Shown piece by piece: positions 1-9,830 of a stretch of DNA of 64,000 nt (positions are counted from its first letter, which is position 1; every line of letters begins with the position of its first letter). The translations under genes and the position numbers were made by a program. The stretch comes from Megaustenia siamemsis (lineage: Eukaryota > Mollusca > Gastropoda > Stylommatophora > Ariophantidae), in assembly GCA_032433765.1 (NCBI GenBank), contig JAVIAB010000073.1:53380634-53444633 (forward strand), written 5' to 3'. A model generated the notes under the pieces. That model was not told the DNA's origin. It ran no database searches and was given only the letters and a program-made list of their open reading frames with translations.

Positions 1-865
1 AGCTGGCCCGTAGTGTTCTGCATTGTGAAGATTCTGTAGGCACTGATCTGAGAATGGTTCTTGTTTGACTTCGATAGCGGTATTAAGTAGCTGTGTAGCC
101 AATCCTCCTTAATCTGGCCACTCTGAATGCTGGCATTCAACTCATTGGCCAGTTTTGTCAAGTCGTCGTCAGCTAAATCGCCTATGTCATCGTACGAAAT
201 CATCTGGACCAGCAGCAGCATATTGTGACCTTTTAAGTGCCCGTGCGAATGGTATCAGATGTGATTGTGAGATCTTCCTTCTTCCAGCACTACATCCTTA
301 CACAATTTTGACAGCGATCCCCGTATCCTGATTCTTACAGCCTCATTTCTTTGGTGCGTCTGCTCAAGTAGCGGGCCTTCCCTTTGCTCTCATCAGATTT
401 GTGCCATATCTGGCCTGTGCTCTAAAGTCTGGTCTGCCTCTGTGTCATGTTGTTGCCATTCATGCTCTGATGAAGGCACCAGAATATGGCTAGCGATTTT
501 TCTGAGCACACTTTTTTACAGAAGTCATCCCTTTTGGCATCCTTAGCCTACTTAGCACATAGTTTAAAGTGCATCATTTTTTGGTCGACCTCTACTTTCA
601 GATGCTTCAAGAGCTCAGGTTGTGTTCTTCCATTCTTTCTGGAGTTCTGCCTTGTCTTGGCCATTTGTGTCTTGCTCCGTCAAGCTTCCTCGACTTCTAC
701 ATTCTCACAGCATTTGAAACTGAAGGTGGGGGAGGATCGTTCATCCTTGCTGTTAATAGCCTCTCATCTTCACTGAGTCTAGCATCTCTTTTTTCTTTCC
801 AGCTGAGTCTACTGGAGGGTCTTAGGCTAATACTACTTCTTCTTCTTCAGAGTTGAAGTTTTGTG
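1..865 (-). mobile_element. Jockey/CR1-like LINE reverse transcriptase fragment, degenerate
   Basis: Read on the minus strand, positions about 210 to 1 give an open stretch with EDWLHSYLIPLSKSNKNHS followed by YRIFTMQNT. This resembles the fingers region of jockey-type reverse transcriptases, where a W-(K/L)-x-(S/A)-x-(L/V)-(I/V)-P-(I/L)-x-K motif precedes Y-R-(I/P)-(I/L). Further 5' (about 860 to 215) the reading frame is broken by stops and shifts, but acidic and charged stretches typical of the linker between endonuclease and RT remain. The catalytic palm (YADD) would lie beyond the window start. It sits in an intron of the PDZ-LIM gene and is not expected to be active. Superfamily placement is from motif memory; the exact clade is uncertain. 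Confidence 0.6.
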
Positions 866-866
866 A

Positions 867-1082
867 TCATGAGAACTTGACTCTTTGTCCTGTTTCATGT
901 TGATGGGTAAGAACAACATCATGACACACGATGAGCTGGTCACATATGTGTCCTGATTTTATCTCTAAAACGGGAACTGTGGCTGATACACTCCATCTTC
1001 TGTAGGCTGGATCTGGTTTGATGTAGGTGTTTTCCTTTTGTAAGGTGGATGCCAGCCAGGACTTTTGGGCCCACCCAGTCAT
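867..1082 (-). other. Short open stretch, probably part of the same LINE relic
   Basis: A 71-codon open frame (GWAQKSWLASTLQ... to ...HQHETGQRVKFS) lies directly 5' of the jockey-like fragment on the same strand. I recognise no domain. Proximity and orientation suggest it is another degraded piece of that element rather than a host exon. No good acceptor/donor pair in phase with the PDZ-LIM gene was seen around it. Confidence 0.25.
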
Positions 1083-1243
1083 AGACTAGTACTGAATCTT
1101 GAGTTCTTCTTTCCTCGTCTAATGATATCTTAAGAAATTAGCAGCTTTTTTTTTACACACATAATACACTGTGAACATTCACTAAATATGGAACAAAATA
1201 AACAGTAAATATATTTGCAATAATTGTTAATATCTGCTCTTAC

Positions 1244-1413
1244 CATTGGACAGTGAGGGTGTTTCTGAAGTGTCATCTCCAAGGGACTGCTGTAAGACCT
1301 TGAAAACTTTGGAAGGGATATTACCTCCTTTGTATCGCTTATCTGCCATTTCTTCACTATTGATAGCATCTTGGAGATCATCTGGTACTGTTTTAGAATC
1401 TTCTTGTTGGTAG
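1244..1413 (-). CDS. PDZ-LIM (PDLIM/Zasp-like) gene, alternative exon version 3
   Basis: Exon of 170 bp on the minus strand. The acceptor is a T-rich tract ending in CAG before 1413, and the donor G|GTAAGA follows 1244. It needs two bases from the previous exon: the first base C completes GG|C after exon 19204-19127, giving ...PRQYG-G-YQQEDSK. It ends one base into a codon (N-G|). The product is acidic, then RYKGGNIPSKVFKVLQQSLGDD. The IPSK-x-FKVLQ core is shared with the exons at 8640-8453 and 9573-9315 and resembles the R-Q-S-x-S-F-x-x-LQ-x-x-L segment between the PDZ and LIM domains of vertebrate PDLIM proteins. The length is 3n+2, like the other two versions, so this exon cannot be joined to either without a frameshift. 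Expected role: cytoskeletal/Z-disc scaffold segment. Confidence 0.75.
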
Positions 1414-2100
1414 CTGAAAAATAAAAGTTTCAATTTTATATCTAACGTGAAACTCTCAATAGATTCCAGTCAACTCTTTGCCCATCAACAGGTCCATGAG
1501 TACTCACATCTTCTCCCAAATATCCCTCAAAGTACAGCAACCAACACCATCTGTATTGTGTGTTGGTTTACAAGCCTTTTTCTTTTTGTAGTGCTCTTTT
1601 GGCATCTTCCACTGATATGGAATTCATGCAGTCTGTTCATGGTTCTAGATTCAGTCTTTTTTTTTTCTTTAGTAATTCTTTCGTCCAAGAACGTGCCCAC
1701 ATCCTAATCTGTGCAGACACAAAACATCGACTAAACTCTCCATCTTTTAAAAACCAATCAAAATTACTGCTTTGTGTTCTTATTATTTTATTTAATTAAA
1801 TATTTTCATCCCTCAGATACGATAAAGGAATTTCATATTTTATGTAATGCAGTGGGACCATGAAGTGTAGCAGTGATGCTATGAAGTGTATTTACACTAC
1901 GGTCAAGAGATCACATCCAATCCTGATCAAGGGTTCACACAGTCTTAAAGGCTATCAGATTATTCTAGGAAATTAGATCCACTTGGCACATTATCAGCCA
2001 CATTACCCATAAAATGTTCCATTGATCAATGAAAAAATATAGGCAATGACATCAGTATTTATATGTCTTAATGTGTGAAAGCAACCCAAGCAATTTTGCT
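1414..2100. other. Intron, nothing recognised
   Basis: AT-rich sequence between alternative exon 3 and the LINE at 2.1 kb. There is a short direct repeat around 1860-1890 (GAAGTGTA units). Open frames on the plus strand here show no domain and low-complexity T-rich coding, so I do not call them. Confidence 0.5.
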
Positions 2101-3060
2101 TTACTAACCAACTAACAACTTTGTGTGATCATTTCAACAACATTGGCATTGAAGTGACCACAGACATATGCAATGACATATACCATACAGGATACATACC
2201 AAATGAACTAAAAACATCAACTTTCATTGCATTACCTAAAAGGAATGGTGCAGTTGAATGCAGTGATTTTAGAACAATAAGCCTAATCAGCCAGGTAACC
2301 AAAATTTTACTAAACGTTATACAGGGAAGGATTCAGAATAAAATCAATTCTGAATTAGATGAGCAGAAATTTGGATTCAGGAAAAACAGTGGGACAAAAG
2401 AAGCCATTTTCAGCATGAGGACACTGATTGAAAAATACATAGAAGTAAACAAACCAATATATGCATGCTTCCTAGACTACACCAAAGCTTTTGATAGAAT
2501 ACACCATAATCAACTTATAGACTGCCTAAAAGATATAATTTTAACTTTAATGCCATGAAAAATATATTAACAACAAAAGAAATATCAGCAGGGCTGAAAC
2601 TAAGAATGGCAAAATGTTACATCTTCTCAGTATTCCTGTATGCTGCAGAAACATGGACATTAGACAAGAAAACAGAACAGAAAATTGAAGCCTTTGAAAT
2701 GGTGGATTTATAGAAGAATAGGTAGAATTGGTTGGAAGGAAAAGAAAACAAATTATGAAGTTTTAAAACAACTGAAAATAAAAAGAGAACTACTAAATAC
2801 AATTAAGACAAGACAAATGAAATTTTTGGGGCATGTTAAAAGACACAACAGCCTACTAAAAGTAATATTGGAAGGAAAATACAAGGTAAAAAAGGCAGAG
2901 GCAGACCAAGACTAACATGGACGAGTAACATCAAAAGATGAACAAGTCAATCTATGACAGCCTGCATCATCAAAGCAAGAAAACAGAGTAGAATGACGAT
3001 CCATGGTAGCCACCTTCATTGCAGAGAAGGCACTCAATGATGATGAAAAGATATAAATTG
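2101..3060 (+). mobile_element. RTE-like LINE (family B), internally deleted copy
   Basis: Frame 2121-2545 carries reverse transcriptase motifs: GYIPNELKTSTFIALPK, then F-R-x-I-S-L, then FGFRKNSGTKEAIF, and CFLDYTKAFDRIHH, which is palm motif A with the first catalytic Asp. At about 2545 the coding jumps straight to the C-terminal domain (FNAMKNILT..., YAAETWTLDKK, KFLGHVKRH, GRGRPRLTW-like), so about 350 codons including YADD are missing. It ends near 3045 with the family's terminal ATGATGATG-type tail. Frameshifts and stops make it inactive. It lies in the PDZ-LIM intron, antisense to the gene. Confidence 0.8.
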
Positions 3061-3069
3061 GGCGATACA

Positions 3070-4345
3070 GACATATGACTAATATGTAATTTGTACTGGC
3101 AGCAAACAGCAATAATAAAATATAACAAGGAGAACTCTACACCCATTGATATAAAAAGAGGAGTAAGACAAGGATCCATCCTATCACCAAGCTTGTCCAA
3201 TCTATACACTGAGCAAATCTTTAAAAACATCATAGAGATGCCAGCCCTAAACATTAATAGAAAGATAATCAATAACCTAAGATATGCTGATGATACTGTA
3301 CTAAGTAAAAAAAGTAAAGTACCCCATCACGCCAAGTGGCATTTAGGGAAATATGGTGTTAGGACCCTATTTTACAGACCTTCAGCACATGATTTTTGGG
3401 GTAATGTGTCGGTATTATGTCCGTGCTGCTTTACTTTCCCAGATAAAAAACCGGTACCCATTTAAGGCTGGGTGAACCCGGAAGCCGTCGGTTGGGATCG
3501 AACCCTACCCCTTGTCCTTTGTAGTCCAGTTCACTAACCACTGAATGATACTGTACTACAAGCAGAAAATCCTAATACTGTACTACAAGAAGATAATCCT
3601 AAAGATCTACAACAATTACTTAATGTAATAAACATGACAAGCAAAAAATATGGACTAGATATGAATATCAAAAAGACTAAAACTATATTCATGAACAAAG
3701 AAAATTCTCAAAACCTGCCAATAAATATCACAGTTGAAGAAATACACCTGGAGACAGTTTAGAGCTATAACTATCTGGGACATACTATAAGCAGTGATGG
3801 AAAATGTATAACTGAAATAAACAAAAGAATAGATATGGCAAAAAGTAATTTTAATGCCATGAAAAATATACTAACATCAAAACAAATAACACCAAGGCTG
3901 AGACTAAGAATAGCAAAATGTTACATTTTCTCAATACTTCTGTATGGTGCAGAAACATGGACATTAGACAACAACAGAACAGAAAATTGAAGCCTTTGAA
4001 ATGTGGATTTATAGAAGAATAGGTAGAATTGGATGAAAAGAAGAAAACAAAGTTTTAAAACAACTAAAAATGAAAAGAGAACTACTAAACACAATTAGAA
4101 CAAGACAAATGAAATTTTTGCAGCATGTAAAAGACACAACAGCCTAATAAAAGTAATATTGGAAGAGAAAATACAAGGTAAAAGAGGCAGAGACAAACCA
4201 AGACTAACATGGATGAGTAACATCAAAAGATGGACAAGTCAACTTATGACAATCTGCACCATCAAAGCAAGAGACAGAGTGGAATGGCGCTCCATGGTAG
4301 CCAACCTTCGATGCGGAGATGGCACTCAATGATGATGATGAGACA
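3070..4345 (+). mobile_element. RTE-like LINE (family B), 5'-truncated copy split by a SINE
   Basis: Begins at a YWQQTA motif (3088) and continues with GVRQGSILSPSLSNLYTEQI and NNLRYADDTVL, the catalytic motif C at about 3276-3303. There it is interrupted by a SINE (3304-3545). It resumes with the thumb and C-terminal domain (MNIKKTKTIFMNKEN, YNYLGHTISSDGK, YGAETWTLD, QGKRGR-like). It terminates near 4325 at GATGGCACTCAATGATGATGATGA, the tail shared with the copies at 3045 and 58090. A TAG and several shifts interrupt the frame. A roughly 27 bp direct duplication (ACTGTACTACAAG...AATCCT) sits just 3' of the SINE. Confidence 0.85.
3304..3545 (-). mobile_element. tRNA-derived SINE (family A), head-truncated, inside LINE YADD motif
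   Basis: Matches the family-A SINE repeated at 13.4, 22.4, 44.9, 51.4 and 60.2 kb. On the minus strand it reads from the tRNA-like head (box B-like GGTTCGATCC, box A partly lost) to a tail ending in ...GGGGTACTTTACTT and poly-T/A. The flanks carry a perfect 13 bp target-site duplication, TGATACTGTACTA, at 3291-3303 and 3546-3558. The head end lacks the usual AGCCGCGATAGCTCAG, consistent with truncation on insertion. Confidence 0.85.
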
Positions 4346-5955
4346 ACTAAGATAAGCACTACATACTTTCCATATTATGCGAGTTACTCATATTAAGCTA
4401 CAATTGTGTCTTTTCTTTTAATGTGGAACGCACATCCAGTTGATATGAGCAAAGACCATGTCATGTGAAAACTCTGCTATTTTTATCTCCTTTATTTATC
4501 ACTACTTCCGGAAGTTACAAAAATCAGATCCAATTTCTTTTCTACATTGACAGAATGTTGTAGAGTGGATTCACATTTTAATGAAGATATCACATGATTA
4601 GTGTTACTATGTATATACATGAGGTGAAAGGTCAAGAAAATAACAACCTTATACAATTTGCTGGCCACGCACATGGGCTCCGGCCCAAAAGTAGTTTTCA
4701 CTTTCATTTTTGTATGGAAACTGCATTCTGATATATAACCTACTGGACTTAGTCTAAGAATGATTCTGTCTTTCAAAGAAGTACAAAACCCCTAAGTCAA
4801 CAATATGTGGTACACCACTCACTGTTGGATGAAAGAATTGTTGGCATAATCACTGTTGGATGGTTAACTTTTCAAGATAATGGATTCACAAGTGAATGCA
4901 GCAGGTGTGGTTAGAAAAATTAATTTTTGAATTCAGAAGCCATTTAAACATAGCTTCCCAGTATAACTTTACATGATTTATTTTTACAAAATTTTTACAA
5001 AATTTGAAAGCTATCTGCCTGTTAAGTTGCTTTGAAATAATTTAAATAAGGGGAGCAGCTAAGAAAGAAGGAAACATATTATTAATTATTAGGCAAACTG
5101 ATTGCTTCTGTCATTAACGTAATTAATTACTGGAGAGTAATATTTTTTTAAAGATAGGAGGATTCTTTGTACAAAATTTAGCCCTAACATGATTAAACAT
5201 AAACTGCAAAATTTGAAAGTAATCCAGTGATCATGATGTGACTAAATCAGGTCCAATTGGAACTTAGTGGAAACTGTTAATTCTTAATAATATTTATTAT
5301 ATAAATTTGGTCTGATGTACAGCTTCACCTAAACAATATATGGAAAGTATGATAACAAATAAAATTGTTGGTACATCCTGAGACATTCATTAACTGCAAC
5401 AAAATTGTCCAAGGCGAGACAATTACAACACGCAAATAATTTTTGGCTTTATACACCAAAACTTTGCTGGTCGTATCTACTAAACCTTATCTACTCTGAC
5501 TTACTTATATTTGGATCTGGCATATTTGGATCTGGATCAAGCTCAGCCCAGGTTTGCAGAAGTCTAAAAGAAGGGGAAGGAATGCTTGAGCCCTTGTATC
5601 TTCCATATGTTCTCCATTGTTTCCTTTCACCTCCTCTGCATCTCCTGGACATTTATAGATATTCCATAACTGAGTTTCAGCAAAACTTTCAAATAATAGC
5701 TAATAATTTCAGCAAAACTTTCAAATCATAGCTAGTAATTTCTAACTAAACATTTGCATTTCATCCTCAACCTGAAAAAAATGTTCAAATTTCATGATCA
5801 AAAAAAGGAAAATTCTTGCATGCAATAAAAAAAAATAATGGCATTATTTCTTTTACATTAAAAAGCAATTTTAAAATAACATTCAAGCATTAATAATAAT
5901 AATATTAAAAAAAGATTAGTAAAAATAAGTAGTAGTCATCATCAGACCACATGTC
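4346..5955. other. Intron, no recognised gene
   Basis: AT-rich sequence with homopolymer runs and short direct repeats (for example TTTTTACAAAATTT doubled near 4985, and GCAAAACTTTCAAAT doubled near 5680-5720). Open frames around 4492-4776 (minus) and 5405-5731 (plus) show no domain and I treat them as chance. Confidence 0.5.
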
Positions 5956-5959
5956 CTTT

Positions 5960-6835
5960 GTAGAATGTTGCATTTACCACAGCCAATCTGTAAGCATATG
6001 TCTCTAATGAGGTCTCCTACAGAACATTACATTCACCACAGTCCATCTGTCTATAGCCAGGTCTTCCAAAGGACATTGCATTCACCACAGCCCATCTGTC
6101 CCTAGCGAGGTCTCCTACAGAACATTGCATTCACCACAGCCATCTGTCTCTAGCCAGATCTCCCACAGAACGTTGCATTTACCACAGCCCATCTGTCTCT
6201 AGCCAGGTCTTCCAAAGAACATTGCATTCACCACAGCCCATCTGTCTCTAGCCAGGTCTTCCAAAGAACATTGCATTCACCACAGCCAATCTGTCTCTAG
6301 CCAGGTCTTCCAAAGAACATTGCATTCACCACAGCCCATCTGTCTCTAGCCAGGTCTTCCAAAGAACATTGCATCAACACAGCCCATCTGTCTCTAGCCA
6401 GTCTTCCAAAGAACATTGCATTCACCACAGCCAATCTGTCTCTAGCCAGGTCTCCAAAGAACATTGCATTCACCACAGCCCATCTGTCTCTAGCCAGGTC
6501 TTCCAAAGAACATTGCATTCACCACAGCCCATCTGTCTCTAGCCAGGTCTTCCAAAGAACATTGCATTCACCACAGCCCATCTGTCTCTAGCCAGGTCTT
6601 CCAAAGAACATTGCATTCACCACAGCCAATCTGTCTCTAGCCAGATCTCCCACAGAATGTTGCATTCATCACAGCCCATCTGTCTTTAGCCAGATCTCCC
6701 ACAGAACGATGCATTCATCACAGCTCATGTGAAAGCATCTTTGTCTCTAGCCAGATCTCCCACAGAACGATGCATTCATCACAGCTCATGTGAAAGCATC
6801 TTTGTCTCTAGCCAGATCTTCCCCTTCTTCTGATA
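5960..6835. repeat. 49 bp minisatellite, about 17 units, LINE-derived
   Basis: Tandem units of the form CCATCTGTCTCTAGCCAGG / TCTTCCAAAGAACATTGCATT / CACCACAGC (49 bp period, measured between successive ATCTGTCTCT at 6191 and 6240). The middle of the array is nearly homogeneous and both edges are diverged. Read on the minus strand each unit encodes LARDRWAVVNAMFFG, which resembles the extreme C-terminus of a LINE RT. A LINE on the same strand runs straight into the array at about 6835, so the array looks like expansion of that element's 3' end. Confidence 0.9.
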
Positions 6836-7760
6836 TCAAAATGAAGTTTTCTTTGATGCCTTGAAGTAAACTTTCTCTGGATCTGCCCATGATGAATTGT
6901 TCTGGAAACATAACTTCCATTATTGTTCTTTCCACCCCACTGTGTCTTTGAAGTGACCATAGTATTTTAATTGCCTCTGTAGAATGGTGTTCATAAGTTT
7001 GTTTTTTTTTATGTCAGTTTTAATGCCTTCGTTGTGCTTTTCATTATTCAATGTATCTTAAGGATTTTGCATGTGACCTCTTGTTTTGAATGAATTAATT
7101 TTCTTCTTTACTGTTTGTGAGATTGTCCATGATTCACAACCATATGTTGTTATCTGGAAGATAAATGCTAATCTTCTTTGATCTTTTTGTGTCTCCATTT
7201 AGGTACTATGGATTCCTGATATTCATAGTTTGCTATCATTTCAAATTGTTCACTGTTGATGCTGACTTTGGTCTGACTTTTGCCTTCATCAATGGACATT
7301 ATCTTATTTTCTATATGTTTAGAGGTTTTGCTTTTCACTGCGTCAACATACTCAATTATCTCTTTTAACTTCCGTTTATCCGTTCTTTATCCGTTTTCAC
7401 TATTTGAGAGGAGGCATGTCATCAGCTTATCTGAGTCCTAGAATTACGTTGTCGTTTATTGTGAAAGAGTCAAACTTCACAAATCTTTCATCATTTCTGA
7501 CATTTCTCATGATGTTCACAGATATAAAGAGAAGAAACACTGCCTTATCCTTTTTTGTACCTCAAATAAATTTGAATGTCTGGCCCACTATTCTGATATA
7601 GTGATTTGATAAGTTGTGCGTAGTGTGTTGGAATGCCCATATCTTTCATGATGTTCCACAGTTTCTGATGATGTAAGCAATCAAAGGCCTTACTGTAATC
7701 TATGAAGCATGTATGTAGTATTCTCAACATTCTCAGCGACGTTTCACATGTTAAAGATGT
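6836..7760 (-). mobile_element. RTE-like LINE relic adjoining the 49 bp array
   Basis: Minus-strand frame 7730-7545 gives CFIDYSKAFDCLHHQKLWNIMKDMG, RT motif A followed by the usual helix. Further 3' (lower coordinates) are disrupted remnants of a thumb/C-terminal domain, including an RQLKYYGH-like segment near 6990 and an EQFEMIANYEYQ-type stretch near 7240. The coding trace continues into ...LARDR...VVNATF at the start of the minisatellite. Many stops and shifts; inactive. Confidence 0.75.
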
Positions 7761-8136
7761 GGTTCCACATCTAAAGTTGTAGTAAACATATTAACAAAAA
7801 TGTCAGATGCTTCTTGTGCTAGCAATAGAATTGTTAATATGAGAAGTTCTGTCTTTACATTATTATCTATTTATCTACTGTCCTTTCGAGCTGAAGACAG
7901 CACATAGGGCAGAACCAATCTCAAAAACAGAAACCTTGCATGTCAAAATGGCACATATTGCAGAGATCACTGCTTCTAAAATCTATGGCTCTGTTTCCAT
8001 AACAATACTTTTTACAATGACAGCTTGTTAAGCCATCGATCAACCTCATTAGTCGTCTCTTACAACATGCTTGGAAGGTCACAGTGTCACTATTCTTTAC
8101 TCATAATGAGGTCCCAGTAACACACAGGACACATTA
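7761..8136. other. Intron, possible old repeat
   Basis: No coding potential seen. The stretch near 8030-8085 (CCATCGATCAACCTCATTAGTCGTCTCTTACAACATGC) looks like a dispersed repeat fragment but has no second copy in this window. Confidence 0.35.
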
Positions 8137-8430
8137 TTATACTTTCCAAGAAAACTAAATAAAACAGCTTTACATTGTTATACATTTCAAGAAAACTAAA
8201 TAAAACAGCTTTACATTATTATACTTTCCAAGAAAACTAAATAAAACAGCTTTACATTATTATACTTTCCAAGAAAACTAATAAAACAGCTTTACATTGT
8301 TATACATTTCAAGAAAACTAAATAAAACAGCTTTACATTGTTATACATTTCAAGAAAACTAAATAAACAGCTTTACATTGTTATACATTTCAAGAAAACT
8401 AAATAAAACAGCTTTACATTATTATACATT
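8137..8430. repeat. 41 bp minisatellite, about 7 units
   Basis: Tandem unit TTATACATTTCAAGAAAACT / AAATAAAACAGCTTTACATTG with CTTTCC/ATTTCA variants alternating. The array ends about 20 bp from the donor of the exon at 8640-8453, so it forms the start of the downstream intron of that exon. Confidence 0.9.
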
Positions 8431-8452
8431 CTACGTTTTTATATGAACATAC

Positions 8453-8640
8453 CAACATCAAGTGTTGCCTTTCCATTCTGTGTAACAACTGAGTCCTCAT
8501 TGGAGGATAATCTTTGCAGAATTCCAAAAGTCTTTGATGGAATTTCTGCCTTCTTATTTATCCCAGAAAATCTCATTTCATCATCATCTGCATTATGTCG
8601 CCTCTCAGGATCTTTGGTTCTCCTGGGTTTTGGCTCGGTT
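8453..8640 (-). CDS. PDZ-LIM (PDLIM/Zasp-like) gene, alternative exon version 2
   Basis: Exon of 188 bp on the minus strand. The acceptor TTTTTCAG precedes 8640 and the donor G|GTATGT follows 8453. It starts with one base (A) that completes a codon begun by two bases of the upstream exon (GG|A) and ends one base into a codon. The product is TEPKPRRTKDPERRHNADDD, then EMRFSGINKKAEIPSKTFGIL and Q-R-L. The IPSK-x-F-x-ILQ core aligns with the exons at 1413-1244 and 9573-9315. The N-terminal half is basic-acidic and probably disordered. Its 2-in, 1-out phase makes it incompatible with tandem use of the other two versions, supporting mutually exclusive splicing. An alternative donor GAT|GTTGGT two codons earlier exists but gives a different phase. 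Confidence 0.75.
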
Positions 8641-8884
8641 CTGAAAAACACAAGACAGACAGACTTCTTTCTCACCTTGTCTTATTTAAGTTTTAAATGT
8701 TGTTTTTGTTGTTGTTTAACTATGGTTATGATGCCTATTGCTTTGCTATAAATATTGTCAAGCTTATGAATTTGTTGTGTATCTGTTAAAAAAATGGTAC
8801 GATGTAGGTTGTTTGAATTATTTTTAAAGAAGTCCCTGGTATTTGAGCAGCATACAAATAATAATACATAAATATTATTATATA

Positions 8885-9020
8885 GGGAACTTCCGAGGCG
8901 ATAGTAAGGCGCGGTGCCATGGAGTACGGGTTCGAATCCTGCTTCGGACCATATATTGTTCTCTGTTTTTTTCTGTTGTTGTTTGTCTGTCATTTTTTCC
9001 GAGTGCTAACACATACTTCT
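8885..9020 (+). mobile_element. tRNA-like SINE fragment (family D)
   Basis: Contains GGCGCGGTGCCATGGAGTAC, then GGGTTCGAATCCTGCTTCGG, a good RNA polymerase III box-B-like element in a tRNA-like 3' half. This is followed by a T/G-rich body (TTGTTCTCTG...CTGTTGTTG...CCGAGTGCTAACAC) that recurs in both halves of the inverted structure at 14.93-15.20 kb. The 5' half of the tRNA-like head is not clear. Not a functional tRNA. Confidence 0.55.
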
Positions 9021-9052
9021 TTGTTCTATTATTCCCTATTTGAGCAGCACAT

Positions 9053-9260
9053 GTTTTTGTGATGGTGGTACCAAGGTAATGTTGATACTATGATATTGAA
9101 GATGGTGGTAATGCTAATGTTGAAATAGTTGTAATGTTGATACTGATGACATTGAAGATGGTGGTAATGCTAATGTTGAAATAGTTGTAATGGTGATGAT
9201 GATTGTGATAATGATTGTAATAAATGGCAATGATGATAGTATTGATGGCAGTGGTGGTTA
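9053..9260. repeat. Degenerate GATGGTGGTAATG tandem repeat
   Basis: Irregular repetition of GATGGTGGTAATGCTAATGT with TGAAATAGTTGTAATG units, shading into GATGATGATTGTGATAATG. The longest duplicated block is about 60 bp (9093-9210). It lies in the intron between alternative exon versions 1 and 2. Confidence 0.7.
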
Positions 9261-9314
9261 ATTAATGATGATAATGACTAAGCTAACTAGATTCTTTCCT
9301 AGTAACCAACCAAC

Positions 9315-9573
9315 CTTCAGGTGCATCAGCCTCTGTCTCAGTCAACCACTGCAAGACTTTGAAAGACTTTGACTGTTTCTTGGGTCGGTGCCCATATTAA
9401 TGTTGATGGGAGACTCGTCAACTTCCGACCTGGGTCCAGTTGTACGGGAGAGAAAATAATCTGTTTGGACTTGTCCTGCTGGTTTTTTAGATGCCTTGCT
9501 GGCAGGGTCAACATCTTCATCTCTTTTGATGAAGTAATCGGACTGCACTTGGCCTGCTGGCTTCTTCTGTGGC
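9315..9573 (-). CDS. PDZ-LIM gene, alternative exon version 1 with an apparent 1 bp deletion
   Basis: Acceptor TTTCCACAG precedes 9573; the first base completes GG|G. The first frame reads PQKKPAGQVQSDYF, then an internal repeat KKPAGQVQTDYF, then ESPININMGTDPRN, and meets TGA after SCSG. From about 9385 onward the next frame reads KQSKSFKVLQWLTETEADAPEG, a clear match to the SK-x-F-x-VLQ core of the two sister exons and to PDLIM linkers. One extra base in the AAA run at 9376-9378 would join the two parts and give a 260 bp exon (3n+2, the length class of its sisters) with donor G|GTTGGT after 9315. As written it is 259 bp, so either the assembly has lost a base or this exon is frameshifted. 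The GTTGGT donor is weak and lies in a GTTG repeat. Confidence 0.65.
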
Positions 9574-9830
9574 CTGTGGAAACAAATACCATTAATTATT
9601 AAATAACACAAGTAATTAAAACATTATTATTAACATATTAAATTCATTATTAGAAAAACAATACAAGTTTAAGGTGACCATATTTTTTAAATCCCATTCG
9701 GGGACGGAATAATTTTACTTCAATTTTCCACCAATAAAATTACATTTCTTCTTGCTGTCATTTTCAAGTGAATAATACATACATTTTAAAACATCTAATA
9801 ATATAGACCTACAATACGCTATCAGGATAA

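Noticed and set aside
8885..8955. tRNA gene
   Set aside because: Only a box-B-like segment in a SINE fragment; no complete cloverleaf, no T-run terminator, and related copies occur at 15.0-15.2 kb.
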